Part shown: piece by piece, positions 1 through 13,600 of the stretch
Layout: every line of letters begins with the position of its first letter
How positions within the stretch are numbered: the first letter of the stretch is position 1
DNA from: Sipunculus nudus
Taxonomy: Eukaryota; Annelida; Sipuncula; Golfingiida; Sipunculidae
Length of the DNA: 64,000 nt
Assembly: GCA_026874595.1 (NCBI GenBank)
Contig: CM049318.1
Coordinates: 55,877,250-55,941,249 of the forward strand
Direction: 5' to 3'
Program-made: the position numbers and the translations under genes
The notes under the pieces: generated by a model
Database searches by the model: none
What the model saw: only the letters and a program-made list of their open reading frames with translations
What the model was told of the DNA's origin: nothing

Positions 1-310
1 TTTTTCTGAAAAAAAGTGCCTCAGAACAATCCCTTTTTTTACTTAAACCCATAACTTTTGAAGTATTTCAAAAATTCCCTCATTTGGCTAGATTTTCTGA
101 GTTTAAACACATTGCATATTTATTTTCAGATCTGAAGATCAATATATCATAGACTTAAAGTTAAAGCCCCTAGAGCTAAAGTAACTGATGAAAATTAGGT
201 AGAGATGCAACAAAAGCTTGGCAATTAGATGCAGTTAATTCCTAGCAAGATCCAAAGGTAAACAATTAATCCATCTTTGAACAGACAGTTGAGATTTTTT
301 TAAATTTTCA
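1..310. other. AT-rich non-coding sequence upstream of the minisatellite
   Basis: No coding exon or repeat is recognised here. It lies upstream of the SWIM exon of the ZSWIM2-type gene and is probably part of the intron whose upstream exon is outside the window. Confidence 0.5.
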
Positions 311-1498
311 GGTGTACCTGGGTGACCCTCACACCTGTACATGTTGTAAAATGTTTCAGGTGTACCTGGTGACCCTTACACACATACATATTGTTAAATG
401 TTTCAGATGTACCTGGGTGACCCTCACACATGTACATATTGTTAAATGTTTCAGGTATACCTGGGTGACCCTCACACCTGTACATGTTGTAAAATTTTTC
501 AGGTGTACCTGGTGACCCTTACACACATACATATTGTTAAATGTTTCAGATGTACTTGGGTGACCCTCACACATGTACATATTGTTAAATGTTTCAGGTG
601 TACCTGGGTGACCCTCACACTTGTACATGTTGTTAAATGTTTCAGGTGTACCTGGGTGACCCTCACACATGTACATGTTGTTTAATGTTTCAGGTGTACC
701 TGGGTGACCCTCCCACATGTTCATGTTGTTAAATTTTCAGGTGTACCTGGGTGACCCTCACACCTGTACATGTTGTAAAATGTTTCAGGTGCACCTGGTG
801 ACCCTTACAAACATACATATTGTTAAATGTTTCAGATGTACTTGGATGACCCTCACACATGTACATATTGTTAAATGTTTCAGGTGTAACTGGGTGACCC
901 TCACACTTGTACATGTTGTTAAATGTTTCAGGTGTACCTGGGTGACCCTCACACATGTTCATGTTGTTTAATGTTTCAGGTGTACCTGGTGACCCTCCCA
1001 CATGTTCATGTTGTTAAATGTTTCAGGTGTACCTGGGTGACCCTCACACATGTTCATGTTGTTAAATGTTTCAGGTGTACCTGGGTGACCCTCACACTTG
1101 TACATGTTGTTAAATGTTTCAGGTGTACCTGGGTGACCCTCACACTTGTACATGTTGTTTAATGTTTCAGGTGTACCTGAGTGACCCTCACACGTTCATG
1201 TTGTTAAATGTTTCAGGTGTACCTGGGTGACCCTCACACATGTTCATGTTGTTAAATGTTTCAGGTGTACCTGGGTGACCCTCACACATGTTGTTAAATG
1301 TTTCAGGTGTACCTGGGTGACCCTCACACATGTACATGTTGTTTAATGTTTCAGGTGTACCTGGGTGACCCTCACACATGTTCATGTTGTTAAATGTTTC
1401 AGGTGTACCTGGGTGACCCTCACACATGTACATGTTGTTTAATGTTTCAGGTGTACCTGGGTGACCCTCACACATGTACATGTTGTTTAATGTTTCAG
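311..1498 (+). repeat. 48-bp minisatellite (~25 units) made of a splice acceptor plus exon start
   Basis: About 25 units of roughly 42-48 bp run without a gap into the SWIM exon at 1499. Each unit contains TGTTTCAG (acceptor-like), then GTGTACCTGGGTGACC and CTCACAC(A/T)TGTACATG, which match the first ~31 nt of that exon. The last ~15 nt match its upstream intron edge. The unit is therefore a duplicated intron/exon junction. Most units read TGTTGTTAAATG and carry an in-frame TAA. The two units nearest the exon (from about 1401 and 1449) read TGTTGTTTAATG and stay open into the exon. A six-unit higher-order block of ~285 bp is present twice, at about 453-737 and 738-1024. The long ORFs on both strands reflect the period being a multiple of three. 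Confidence 0.93.
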
Positions 1499-1616
1499 GT
1501 GTACCTGGGTGACCCTCACACTTGTACATGTTCCGTGTACAGAAAGGAGAAGGACCTCTGTAAACACATCTGCTGGGTCATACTGAAAAAGTTCCGGGTG
1601 CCCCGGACAAATCCAG
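1499..1616 (+). CDS. ZSWIM2: ZSWIM2 exon encoding the SWIM zinc finger
   Basis: The acceptor TTTCAG ends at 1498 and the donor is CCAG|GTCA after 1616. It starts in phase 0 and ends one base into a codon. The translation has the SWIM pattern CxC-x(n)-CxH: CTC in DPHTCTCSVYRK, then CKH in DLCKHICWVILKKF. SWIM modules bind zinc and mediate protein or DNA contacts. The CxC half of the motif is the part copied in the adjacent minisatellite, so the true acceptor cannot be told from its copies by sequence alone. I chose the last one because only it continues into unique coding sequence. Confidence 0.85.
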
Positions 1617-4600
1617 GTCAGCTTAAATATGTTTAATATCATTTTTTTACATCAAATTGACTTTATTTTTTATTTATATAATATATATAAATTTATCTTT
1701 CATATTTGCATAATTAATTTTATTTACTGATTTTAAAAACTAAACAAATGCACTTCAGATTTATTTTGATTATATGTAACTTGTTTTTGTGCCGTTAATT
1801 AATAATTTACTCATTTAATTGATTTAGATACCAGTGGCCCTGCAATGCATCTTGTTTACATCTCAATATTTGATTATCAATTTTATTTACCTGCTAGTAA
1901 GACAAACTGAGGATCACGATTTGTAGATATACAGAATTAATTACATCCCCCCAGCAGTGTAAAATATTCAATAATAAAATAAAAATTAATCATGATTTAG
2001 ATAATACCTCAGTGATTCTCAACTTCTTTATACAGTTGTCTATGCTTACTGCCATGTTTATTTACTGTATTTTCAAAAGAAACTTCCATATCCTGTTTGT
2101 TAAATGTGCTGTGGAAATCCATACATGATGGGAATGATAAGTAGTTATTTAGCTTTCTGCTTTAAGTACTTGATGGGTAAGGTATAACCCAGAAATCATA
2201 AGCAATTATTAAGGCATTATAGCATTCTCTGAAGTTGTGTTGAGGTTTCACCTTTTATATAACATATTAGATAAAAATATCTAAAAATATCTTTTTATGT
2301 ATGCTCAACTAATCTTAACATCTGCATGATTCCTTCGGGTTTGGGACTATGTGATAGGACAGTAGCACATACTTTCTGTCATTTATATCTACACTATTAT
2401 GTCAAATTTATGATACTATCATACCTGTAAGTCCTGGGTGTGTAATGGTCTCATTGCTGGGTCACAACACCAAAGAATCACCCATATTTGGACTTATTTG
2501 TATGTGATCACAGCTGTGGGGAACAGCCTTCCCATATAGCCCACAGAGCACTCACCATGGCTGGGGCCTACTGTGAAAAACTCCACAATCCTCGGCTGAG
2601 ATTCAGACTCATTTCCTGGCTTTGAGTCCTGTGCCACTCTTAGAATACAAAAGCAGGATCCCCATTTTGCCTTAAGCTTAGAGGCGCTGCTGGGGAAAGA
2701 ACCTGTTACCTTTAGCTCAAAAGTCTAGCACCTTAAATACTAGTGTAACGTATAACATTGAATATAGATAGGTGTTTTTGTAGGGTATAATCGTACTGTG
2801 TAATTTAGGTTACAGGCTAATTTTTTACTGTTTTATTGTATGAATGAGGTGGGTTGTATATGGGTCTTTCATTAGAAAGCTCAGGGAAAAAGTCAACATG
2901 GTCACCCGGCAAAGCCGGACAGTCCAAGTTTTGTCACAGTTTGTTTTGTATGTGTGCATGTGTAACTGTTCAATGTTAACTGGCACTTGCACAAGCTTGT
3001 ATTCGGATTATTGTTGACTACTGTATACTATTGTCAATGAAGGACTATTAAAATAGCAGTGACTACAATTTGTCTACCTCCGGTCACCTGTAGAGGTCAT
3101 TTCTATTTTTTGTTAATCTGTTTAGCTGTTTTCATTCAACTACATTTGATTTCAACTACATTTGAATTGATATATAAAAGTGTATTCCTTTGATTATATA
3201 AGATGATCAGTAATGTTTATGTCTTTTCTCAGTGACCTGGCAGCTTGGTCTGGTAGAGCGAGAGATTAACGAGATTCTTCGAGGAGTTTTAGTCAAGCAG
3301 GACCCAAAGCCAAGTTCTGCCGCGAAGAGGTACTCCAGGCTGGCCGGTGAGGTCGCTGAAGAGAACGGAAAGGGGCTCATTGAACAGAGAGATATATCTG
3401 ATGATGATGTGTGCCCAATATGTCAAGAAGAACTCCTGAAGAAAAAACAGCCAGTCACTTACTGCAAGTAAGTCTTTACAAGCAGTCTACGGGCACACAT
3501 TAGTTTTTTCAACATCTGACGGAGCACATATACTGAAATGAAAGCATGCATATCATTTATGAAATATATGACTGATCTATTTGCCATTGTAAAAGCTTAT
3601 GGCAGCTGATGAGAGGGGATATCAATTGTTAAAAGCTTAAATGAACACTTAATATTGAACAATTGACTGTCATTTATTGCTGCCTGGTAAAGGGTGGGGG
3701 GGGGGGGGGGCGCGGCTTAATAAGGAAAAGTGACTTATCTGGACAGCTTAGCACATTATGTTTCCTTGTATCAAGCTTGGTTAATTACTCAGATAAGCAG
3801 ATAGTATACAGAACTTTAGGACTTTGACTTAATTTGGCAATAGGCGAATTGTGTTAATAAACTTGTGGCAAATGAAAGATGATATACTGTATACATTAGA
3901 GTTTGGTATTATGAGCTAGTTCACAATACAGTATATATCACAATATGCCCCAGTGATACAATAAGTATTCTGATACACTGGATGTTCAATTTTTATACAC
4001 ACATATTACAACTGGATTCACTTTTCACAGTGGTCATGTAAGTGAAGTCTCATATAAAGAGCAAAAAGAATTGGACTAAAAAAGTGGTTGTTATTTGAGG
4101 TGGTTGCTGAACCGAGGGGTTCATTAGGCGAGGTTTTACTGTATATCATTGGCATGTGTTGTGATACATTAATGTATTGATAAAAAGTACCATTTCTGGT
4201 GTTATTAGTGTTATCATACAGAAATTTTTTCAACTGGTTCTGTTTTGCAGATTTGGTTGTGGAAACAGTGTACATATCAAATGCATGAAAGTATGGGCTG
4301 AGCACCAGAAATCCTCAGGTAAAACGGAGATTGAGTGTCCATTTTGTCGAGTGGATTTTGGTCCCTGGGAGCTACTGAAGCAAGAATTTGTGAACTCCTC
4401 AGCGAATGACATCAGAGCAGATCGCTTGTGTCAGCACCTAGGTGTCACATGCAGAAGATGTCATGTGTGTCCAGTCATAGGGAAATGTTACAGGTCAGTA
4501 TATGATATCTGTGGCTGATCTGGGCAAATAATCTTTATATCGTTTTGATGTAGGCTTATTATTTAATTAAGAAAAGGTGATTATCTTAAACAGTTTAAGG

Positions 4601-7600
4601 GCAGATCAAATTTTTAAATTTAGTTGATTATATGTTGCTAGAGGTACATACAGTATATGCAAGTTTGTGTGTGAGTAAATTAGCATATTGTTTGTCATAA
4701 GGAGATGTCAGCCTGCTTATCACATTAGTGACTGTACAATAGTGAACATTACTTGATAGCATTCTCGAATCTGGATCATATTCTTGATCCATGCCAAAAC
4801 CTAATCGATTCTACATTGGCCCATTCCCAAATGCTCTGAAAATTTCATGAGATTCTGTTCCTGGTGGCGTGAGTTATCTTGTGAAAAAACACACACACAA
4901 ACACACCCACATGAACAGGGATAAATGAATACCCTCTTGGTGGAGGCAAAAAAAAGGGTAACTATCATATAGACATATATTTTACAATTTAAAGGGACAT
5001 AATCAGGACCTAAATTATGCCTATTCCTGCCTACTATCAGTTCAGTTTTGCTTTATACAAATGTTTACCAGCAAGACCATCCCAGCACACGGTCTCATAT
5101 TCTCGCATACCGCTGTTTAAGACCTTGTTATGGGCTCTGCGTGTTGGTAAACAGCCTCTTTACCATAACAAGACCGCGTCACCGCTGGTTAGATTAAGAG
5201 GGGCAAAACGTGGTGTTTCAGCCAGCAGAAACATGTTTTACATTTTTGGGCCAAGTTAGACCGGGCATCTCCTGATTGACACGTGTTTTGGCTAAGCAAT
5301 GCACACTGCCCCACGCGCTGTGTTTATGTTGACAGCTGTCATCGCGCCCGGTCCACTGTTTTTAACATTTGTTTACAGGAGAAAGCAATAAGTTTCAGGG
5401 CAATATTTTGGCAGGTACAGATTTATTTTAAAGGGAAGAAACTATTTTTCTCGTTAACTCAACATGCCTTATAGGTGATTGGGCCCCTTTAATTTTAGGT
5501 GTACGGTGTGTGCAGAGTACCATCTTTGTCAGACCTGTTTCAGCAGTACAGACACTCACAATCAGCATTCATTTGAGTTCAGACAGGTAGGCCATCTACT
5601 ATCTGGAATTAATTGTAACGGTCCTGCCAGCCTAATGCCAACAATATATTATTGTATTTCATATGAGGGCTAGGTGCAATTAATAATATATAAATATATT
5701 AATTGATGCAGGGCAATCAGTATGATTATTGATTGCTCTGTCAAGGATCAATACCAAAATTAAATATAGTTTTCATAAACTCTGCAGCTAATCTAACAAG
5801 TTTTTACATGATTCATATTGGTTTGTAATCTCTAATTTGCCAAACCAGTTGTCCTGGTAATGAATTACCTCAGTTTTATGCTTTCAGTTTGAAGCAGTTG
5901 CAGTTTACTTCCTTCTTTTCTAGTTTTATCACACTAAATTTCATGGGTTTATAGGACTTGATTGGTGAGGTTAGAATTTTGCCATTTTTCCTATGGGTGT
6001 ACTTCCCTTTTGGACAGAATACTGATCTAGTCTCAGTCTATTTACATCTTGAAAACACTGAGAAAAAAGTACAACTCAATATTTAAATTTTAAGTCCACC
6101 AAAATGGCCTATAATGATGTCCGAATTGGAATGGTAATACTTCATGAGACAAGGTAGGTCACACTGGCAGTCCTAGTTAGGCCTGAATAAAGATGTGGAA
6201 GGTTGCAGGCTACTAAACTTTGCCTATATGCTAAACATCCTCCATCTGATAATCACCCTGACACCCTAACTGACCCCACTCGCCTTTTGTTCCCACATAT
6301 CTTGTCCCCATTGGAAGAGTCCATTGTAAATGTAGGAGAGTATACATCATACACTATACAAAATCGAGCAACACAACATTATTTTTTGTATTACTTAATA
6401 TTCTATCAAATTGCTGACAGATGCATTTAAAAACTATATCTGCTGACCTATGCAGTTGGAACATTATTTTACAAGTGTATATAGCATGTCACATTTATTA
6501 ATCACCTTAATTGGCTGTAAAGTATATGTACAGTAATTTTAACAAAAGTTAACACAATTTCAGAAGCCAAGCCAGCGCTGGAGACCAGCCCAGCGAGGGA
6601 CAGGGGCAGCACTGCCACAGGCTGTGGTCACTAACCTTATGAATAGAGAGATCACTGACCACGACTACGATCTCCTCCTACAACTTGACAGGTAAGGAAC
6701 CAGAATTAAGGGACTAGGTAAGATATCATGCTGTCAAGGTACATTCCTCACACAGCGGTTGTATACTGCAAACATCCGAGATATTATAGTGTAACCACTA
6801 CTTTTTATGGCAATGTTCTCTGGGCAGGGACAAGAGGGTGGGCACAGAGGAAAGAATACAGATATTGCATCGTGCATCCAGCCAAAATTTTAAACATGCA
6901 ACACCTGCTCTTGTTGGTCTAAAAACACCTGTTCTGGCATAGGGCCAAGAATCAGACCAATGAGAGCTTGGGTCCCAGTGTATCAAACAAACAAGAGTGG
7001 GTGCCGCATGTTTAAGATTTCGGCTGGATGCACAATGCAATACCATGCTTTCAATGGTCTGATAACAATTCTGTATTCTGTGCACACCCTGGTGTTCCTG
7101 CTCAAAGAACCTTGCTATACCAAGCAGCAGTTACACAAAACCATTGTTGGGATGTCTGCAGTGTATAACCGCTGCATGTAGAGTGTAACATGCTGTGGTG
7201 CCTAATCTGATGTTCATATAGATCACCTACCCGGACCATGATCTCCTATGTTGAAATGTGAACAGGACTTCAGATATCAGTTCTAATATCCTAGTTACAG
7301 GTTATGATATCTGGATCACTCTAGGCCTCTTGTACATTAAGGCCTGTATTCCAAAAACTGAAAAAACAGCATATTATTTTGATCATATAGTGATTTTAAG
7401 CACTGCACATGACTTAGAAAATGCCATTAAGACTTTTGTTGGTCTTTTAATCACAACTGTGTTAATATTAGTTTTATAAAGATTAAAATTGTGAGAATGA
7501 TAAAAGTTCTCAGTGAAAAAAAAAATTACCATGAGATTGTAAATCGTAGAAAAACATTATAATTTTTAGTATTTTTGTTTTTTTTTGCAGCCAGGCAGCC

Positions 7601-10600
7601 AATCAGCCCAGTGACTTGTCAGAAGAAACAGTTAAATCATTCCCCTTGGAAAAAGTCCGCACAAACAGTTTACTCTTAGCACCAGGCCAGCAGTGTCGCA
7701 TATGTCTCCGTGGTTACCAGGAAGGTCAGCTGGTGCGCAAGTTGCCATGCCGACACAAGTTCCATACTGACTGCATTGACAACTGGCTGCTCCACCAGCA
7801 TGCCACTTGCCCGATAGATGGCTCTGTTGTCTCCAATGAAACTGTCCGCCAAATGAGGGAAGCAGCTCGTACCAGGTATGTGATAATTTCTGGAATTTGC
7901 TTAGCTGTAAGTGTATCATATTTTAAATGAAACTTAACTGATCTTCAAGTGTAAAGTAATGAACAGGTAAAAGCTATTATTAATAAAATAGTTTTGTTGA
8001 TATTTCAGACAGAGACAGAGACAGCAGGACAGGCAACAGATTGTTGAACGAGAACAAACATCAGAACTTGCATTAGAAATTCCAGGTATAGGCTACATGC
8101 AGCACCGAAATCAACAGCGACCAAGCTCACTGCCATCCTCTGCTGGCCGTAGACAGAGGCTCATCCAGTCAGAACCACAGGCCCTTCATACAAGAGACCC
8201 TTCCTCTTTATCATTAGGTGGAAGGTCTGTAGGAGTTATATCAAACAGGTAATCTATAAACCTGCAAGGTGTCTGGCTCCATTATTTTACAGATACCCTT
8301 CTTTTACTAGGTACATTAGGTAAGCATGAAATACAGTGTTCTTTCAAGGATATGTAATTGTTTCTGCTAAGATTTCTTTCTGAAATTATTGCCTTATGCC
8401 CACATGTCTTAAAAATAAACTTGCACCAGGTGCTATCATTCATGTGAAAGAAAACCTAAACATGGCATCCTGTGTGCTACTATCATAAATCAAGATGGTG
8501 ACCAACTGTAAAAAAAATCTAATTTATTTAGGGTTTGTAACAGCTAGATCTTCTTTGTTTGCAGGGTTTCATGCGGTGTAATATTGTACATCTAATCACA
8601 CAATCTTGTAAAGGTTTACAGGCTCACATGGATTGTATATATCAACACATGTTACCAAAGCAACATGTAAAACAGGTGAAAAAGAGACATTGTGCCTGTA
8701 AACTGGGGTGGTTTTGATTGGAAACTTTAGTAATCAGCTGAAATGAATTGATAGCAGAAGATTATACATATTTTGGCAAGTGACTAAGCATCTTGAAAGC
8801 AAGTAAATCTTTTTCTCCTGGAGCACATTGTTACTCTTTTTTTCTTTGTGAGCTTGTAAAGTATGTTAACATCAAGGTTTTCTCTGTTTTGTTTGCTAAA
8901 GCCAAAAGGTTAAAAAACATCCAAATATAAAAAAAATGCTTAATATGGCATAAACAAATATTGACAATATCAGCCTAACTTCATGTTTTCCTCTCTTTTT
9001 TTCACTACATGATTTATATCATCTGCAGTGATACAAGGAGCATCCCTGGTGGTAGTACACATGAATCTCTGACTGACCCAGCTGCAGATGTTACTGTAGC
9101 TGATTCAGCAGTCAACAACATGCCATCATCTTCACATCTCCTAACCAGACCTGCCGGTTACCATGACAACACGAGACCACCACACCCCACCCCACACAGA
9201 GACAGACAAGCACTAGCAGGACTAGTTGTAGGAACAGAGGAATCTATTTACAGTGGTGGTGGCAGAGACCAGGGCTTAAGGACAGATACATCAGGTGTGT
9301 AATTTATATTCAAATAATGGACACCAGCTTGGTTGCCAAATTTGCTGTAAATGTCAGTGATAACCTTGTCTTAATGGTTCATAAGATTATAAGGTTTGCT
9401 ATATATACTTATTCTGACTGGAGTTAAAACTGTAAAACTTGTCAGCAGCACCTTAGATCATATTGTCACAGGTTACACTGTTTAGCTGAGCATCATGACC
9501 CATGGGTCACTTGTATGTAGATTCAGAATAAGTAGATTTCTCATAAGAAGATCAGAATAAGGTGATCATAAGAGAGTATACGTGCATCTTACAAGTGACT
9601 CTGGTCACCAGAATAAAGACAATATACACCAACCTGAGTAGCTGTTACTGAAAAAAATCCTCTTCTTTACTCATGGTGCACATTATATCTGTTTTATTTT
9701 CCACATACAGAATACTCCACAGCTAATTACAAAAATAAAAATATAGCAAAGATTTTAAAATTTATGAATACACCTTTACAGTTTTGACTGGCATTGATCT
9801 ATTATAAGAAATGTATAACTGGAGCAACCATATTCTAACATTGAGTTGTATATTATATATATTAAATTTATTTTTATTATATATATGATATATATCATTA
9901 TTTATATATTGTACTCTTGTATATGAACATACTCAACAGTACTCAAATAATTGTGTTTGTGTATCTCTGTGTATATATATAGTATATCAGTATGTGTGTA
10001 TGTCAACATTATAGGTTTATGAATTTTATGAACAATTATTTTGCATAGATACAGTACAAAATGGACGATTGGCCAGAGGTCGTAATCTGTATAGAGATAT
10101 TCGTACCGGTAGTACAGTCAGGCAGCGATCAAGGTCATCAGAAAGAGTCACCAGTAGACCACAGGTATTGGATATTATATTGTGTTCTAAGTCAGTTGAA
10201 TACATTACTGTATGATACTATTGTGTTTTTAACGTTTAACAAAGGAGTCTGTGCAGTTAAAGGTAGGGGGTTTATATAGTCTGATATCAGTGATGATATC
10301 AGTCTCATCTTACTTTATACTTAGCCTACCTAGTCTATCACACCTGTTCATTCTTTTATCTTTTCTCTGCCCCCCCCCCCCAGGTGCTAGAAAGTTACTT
10401 GCACTACATTTACCTGCTGCCCATGACCAGTACCCATTGACTTCTATTTGGAGAGAGTGTATCCTTATGCAAAGCACCATTCCTTGGAGTCATAATGCAG
10501 AATTTGGTCAGAACAGGATGCAAAATCACAACCTTGTTTTTATAGGTCTAGCACCCTAGCCATTAAATTGTAGTTTGCTTTTTAATTCTGGTAGGAAATT

Positions 10601-13600
10601 GGGACTGGCAGGTATCTGCTTGTATAATTGTCCCCTGCTTCCATGGAACCGGGGACATTGATTTGGGTTTGTCCGTCTGTCTGGTCTTGTACAAGTTTCT
10701 TTAACACTATCAGTTCAGTTTTGCTTTTTACAATAGTTTCTTTAACACTATCAGTTCAGTTTTGCTTTTTACAAGAGTTTCTTTAACACTATCAGTTCAG
10801 TTTTGCTTTCTACAATAGTTTCTTTAACACTATCAGTTCAGTTTTGCTTTTTCCACAAGTTTCTTTAACACTATCAGTTCAGTTTTGCTTTTTCCAAGAG
10901 TTTCTTTAACACTGTCAGTTCAGTTTTGCTTATTACAAGAGTTTCTTTAACACCATCAGTTCAGTTTTGCTTTCTACAATAGTTTCTTTAACACTATCAG
11001 TTCAGTTTTGCTTTTTCCAAGAGTTTCTTTAACACTCAGTTCAGTTTTGCGTTTTACAAGAGTTTCTTTAACACTATCAGTTCAGTTTTGCTTTTTCCAA
11101 GAGTTTCTTTAACACTATCAGTTCAGTTTTGCTTTTCCCAAGAGTTTCTTTAACACTATCAGTTTAGTTTCGCTTTATACAACAGTTTCTTTAAAACTGT
11201 CAGTTCAGTTTTGCTTTTTACAAGAGTTTCTTTAACACTATCAGTTCAGTTTTGCTTTTTACAAGAGTTTCTTTAACACTATCAGTTCTTTTTGCTTTAT
11301 ACAAGAGTTTCCCAGCAAATCATCCCAGCACATGGTCTCAGTACCTCCCCTTCAGCTACTTAAAACCTTATGGTTCTGCATGTGAGTAAACACAAGAGGG
11401 CCAAACTTGTGCATGCACAACAGTCCCAAACAAGGAGTAGTATTCCAAACATGAAAGTGCACGTTTCTGAAACTGATTGTAATCCTGAAAAGAAAATGGA
11501 AAACGCAGGTGGCGTTTGCATTATGTTTATAGTGGGGCCAGTGATCATGTCTGGTCAATGATTTAAACATGCACCCGTGTAAAGGAGTAAGACAACAGTT
11601 TCAATATATTATATTGGCAGCTACCAATTTATTTAAAAGAGAAGACACTATTTTTATGTTAATTCAACATGCTTTGTGCATGATAAGGTTCTTCTAACTA
11701 TTGTAGGCAGTAAATTAAGGTATTGACATCATATAATGGCTTATCAGTATTTGTTGCCCATCATCATGTGTAAAAAGTGCACATTACTTTATTGCAGCAA
11801 CCAAGGACTTTGTACATTGGGAATGACCCCACGTCCATCTCCGGGTACACCAGCGAATATACTACCACCAATAACACCAGCAGTCACCTGCGTAAAATCA
11901 ACAGGATACCATTAAGAAGAGGTTCAACAGACCGCCCATCCCCACAGATTCAGCCAAGGGATGTAGATGATTTAGTTTTAGCTGGAAATGCATTAAATGG
12001 CTTGACTCTGAATGATCTAATGAGGTAACATTTACTGCTTGTAGGATTCATTACTATAGGTACAGAACTTTTTTAGGTACACTAACAGTCCTGCTTTTAC
12101 TCTTCTCACTCTCAAGGTAGCATCCCTGGCTAGAGCTCCATCATTTAATTGATATTTGGTCGTTTGATAGAGTATACATCATCCTACTTTAGTGTACTTT
12201 CTAATGGCATATGCACTGAGAAAAGTTTCATTATTTTTTTCTCTGATATTTAGTTTTATTGAAAAATATATTTTTAAAATTTAGTATCTGAAGCAGTCAG
12301 AAAGTTTTAAGAATTTTCTTGTAAATGAACATAAGCCACCTAAAAAATGACTTGCTCTTGCTGTTTGCTTTAAATGTCATACTTTTAAAATGATGTCAGA
12401 AGGCCAGTTTATGGTGTCCAGGGTAATACCTTCTGTCTCTTCATCATGATTTAAATCATTGGACGTATTGTTTGAGATTTCCTCAGATGATGTCAGAAGG
12501 CCAGTTTATGGTGTCCAGGGTAATACCTTCTGTCTCTTCATCATGATTTAAATCATTGGACGTATTGTTTGAGATTTCCTCAGGATATGAATATTAATAT
12601 AGGAGAACTGCATGCCGGGACTGAGAACTGCATACTGGGACTAAGAACTGCATGCTTAGTTGGACATTTGTAAAAAATGAGCATCTGCTAAACTGAAATG
12701 ATAAAAGGGAAAGTAAAATGTGGGTATCTTCTGTTCAACTGATTCACTTGCTCAAATCCCCTTTATTAGAAGATATTGCATTTAACACTTTGCAGTATTA
12801 TAATATATAATATTTTTTACACTCTGTATATCACATATCAGTTTTAAATGCATATGCCAGAATATTCTATCACAAATGACCAAAATAGTAAAAAGTATGC
12901 ATGGGTATACCAGTGCACTATTTCCTCGTTGATTATGGTAAATCCTTTCATGAATGATTGTCAGTGACAAACCGATATGTATAACTGTTTGATCTCATGA
13001 CTGCAGATGTACAGTTTATTGGGTTTTAATTTTATATCATACTTACCATTTGCTATTGTAGATCATAATTATCTGACCTTAAATAATAAGGCTTAACTAT
13101 ATGCCTTACCTGATAAGCTGGTTTAGGCAGTGAGCAACTCTGAACATAATATCATGGAGTAGGACATTGATAATCCTAAAGGAAAAATTGCTTTAAATTC
13201 CTGAAATGGTGAATATAATCAACACAAAATGAGACAGTTTCTAATTTTTAAGGAGTGAGATATGATCACAAATTACCAGCATAAAAAAGATGGGAAGATA
13301 GGAGCAACAAATCCATAGGATAACTGATTTTTTTTCTGTGGCCTAATTTCATCATCTGTATCATATAGTTGTCTTCATTCTCCTCAGCAGGCCATAGACC
13401 AGTTTTTTTTAAAATAAAAAGTACTACTAAGGCCAGAAAAAAAAGTATGGTTCTCAGGCACTTTTGATAAAAAATCTATGTGGGTTGGCAATTTTTTTTT
13501 ACCTTATTTATGTATGTTTTGATAAAAATGTTATGTGAACAGGGAAAAGAATGATAATAGCAGATTTTTTTGGCTTAGCAGGTAAAAGCACTGCATAACA

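Noticed and set aside
311-1498. CRISPR-like array
   Set aside because: Units are contiguous without unique spacers, and the sequence is animal and derived from an exon border.
300-1529. Long ORFs on both strands with a 16-residue repeat (Cys-rich on plus, EGHPGTPETFNN-like on minus)
   Set aside because: The minisatellite period is a multiple of three, so open frames arise on both strands; there is no start context or unique flank apart from the real exon at 1499.
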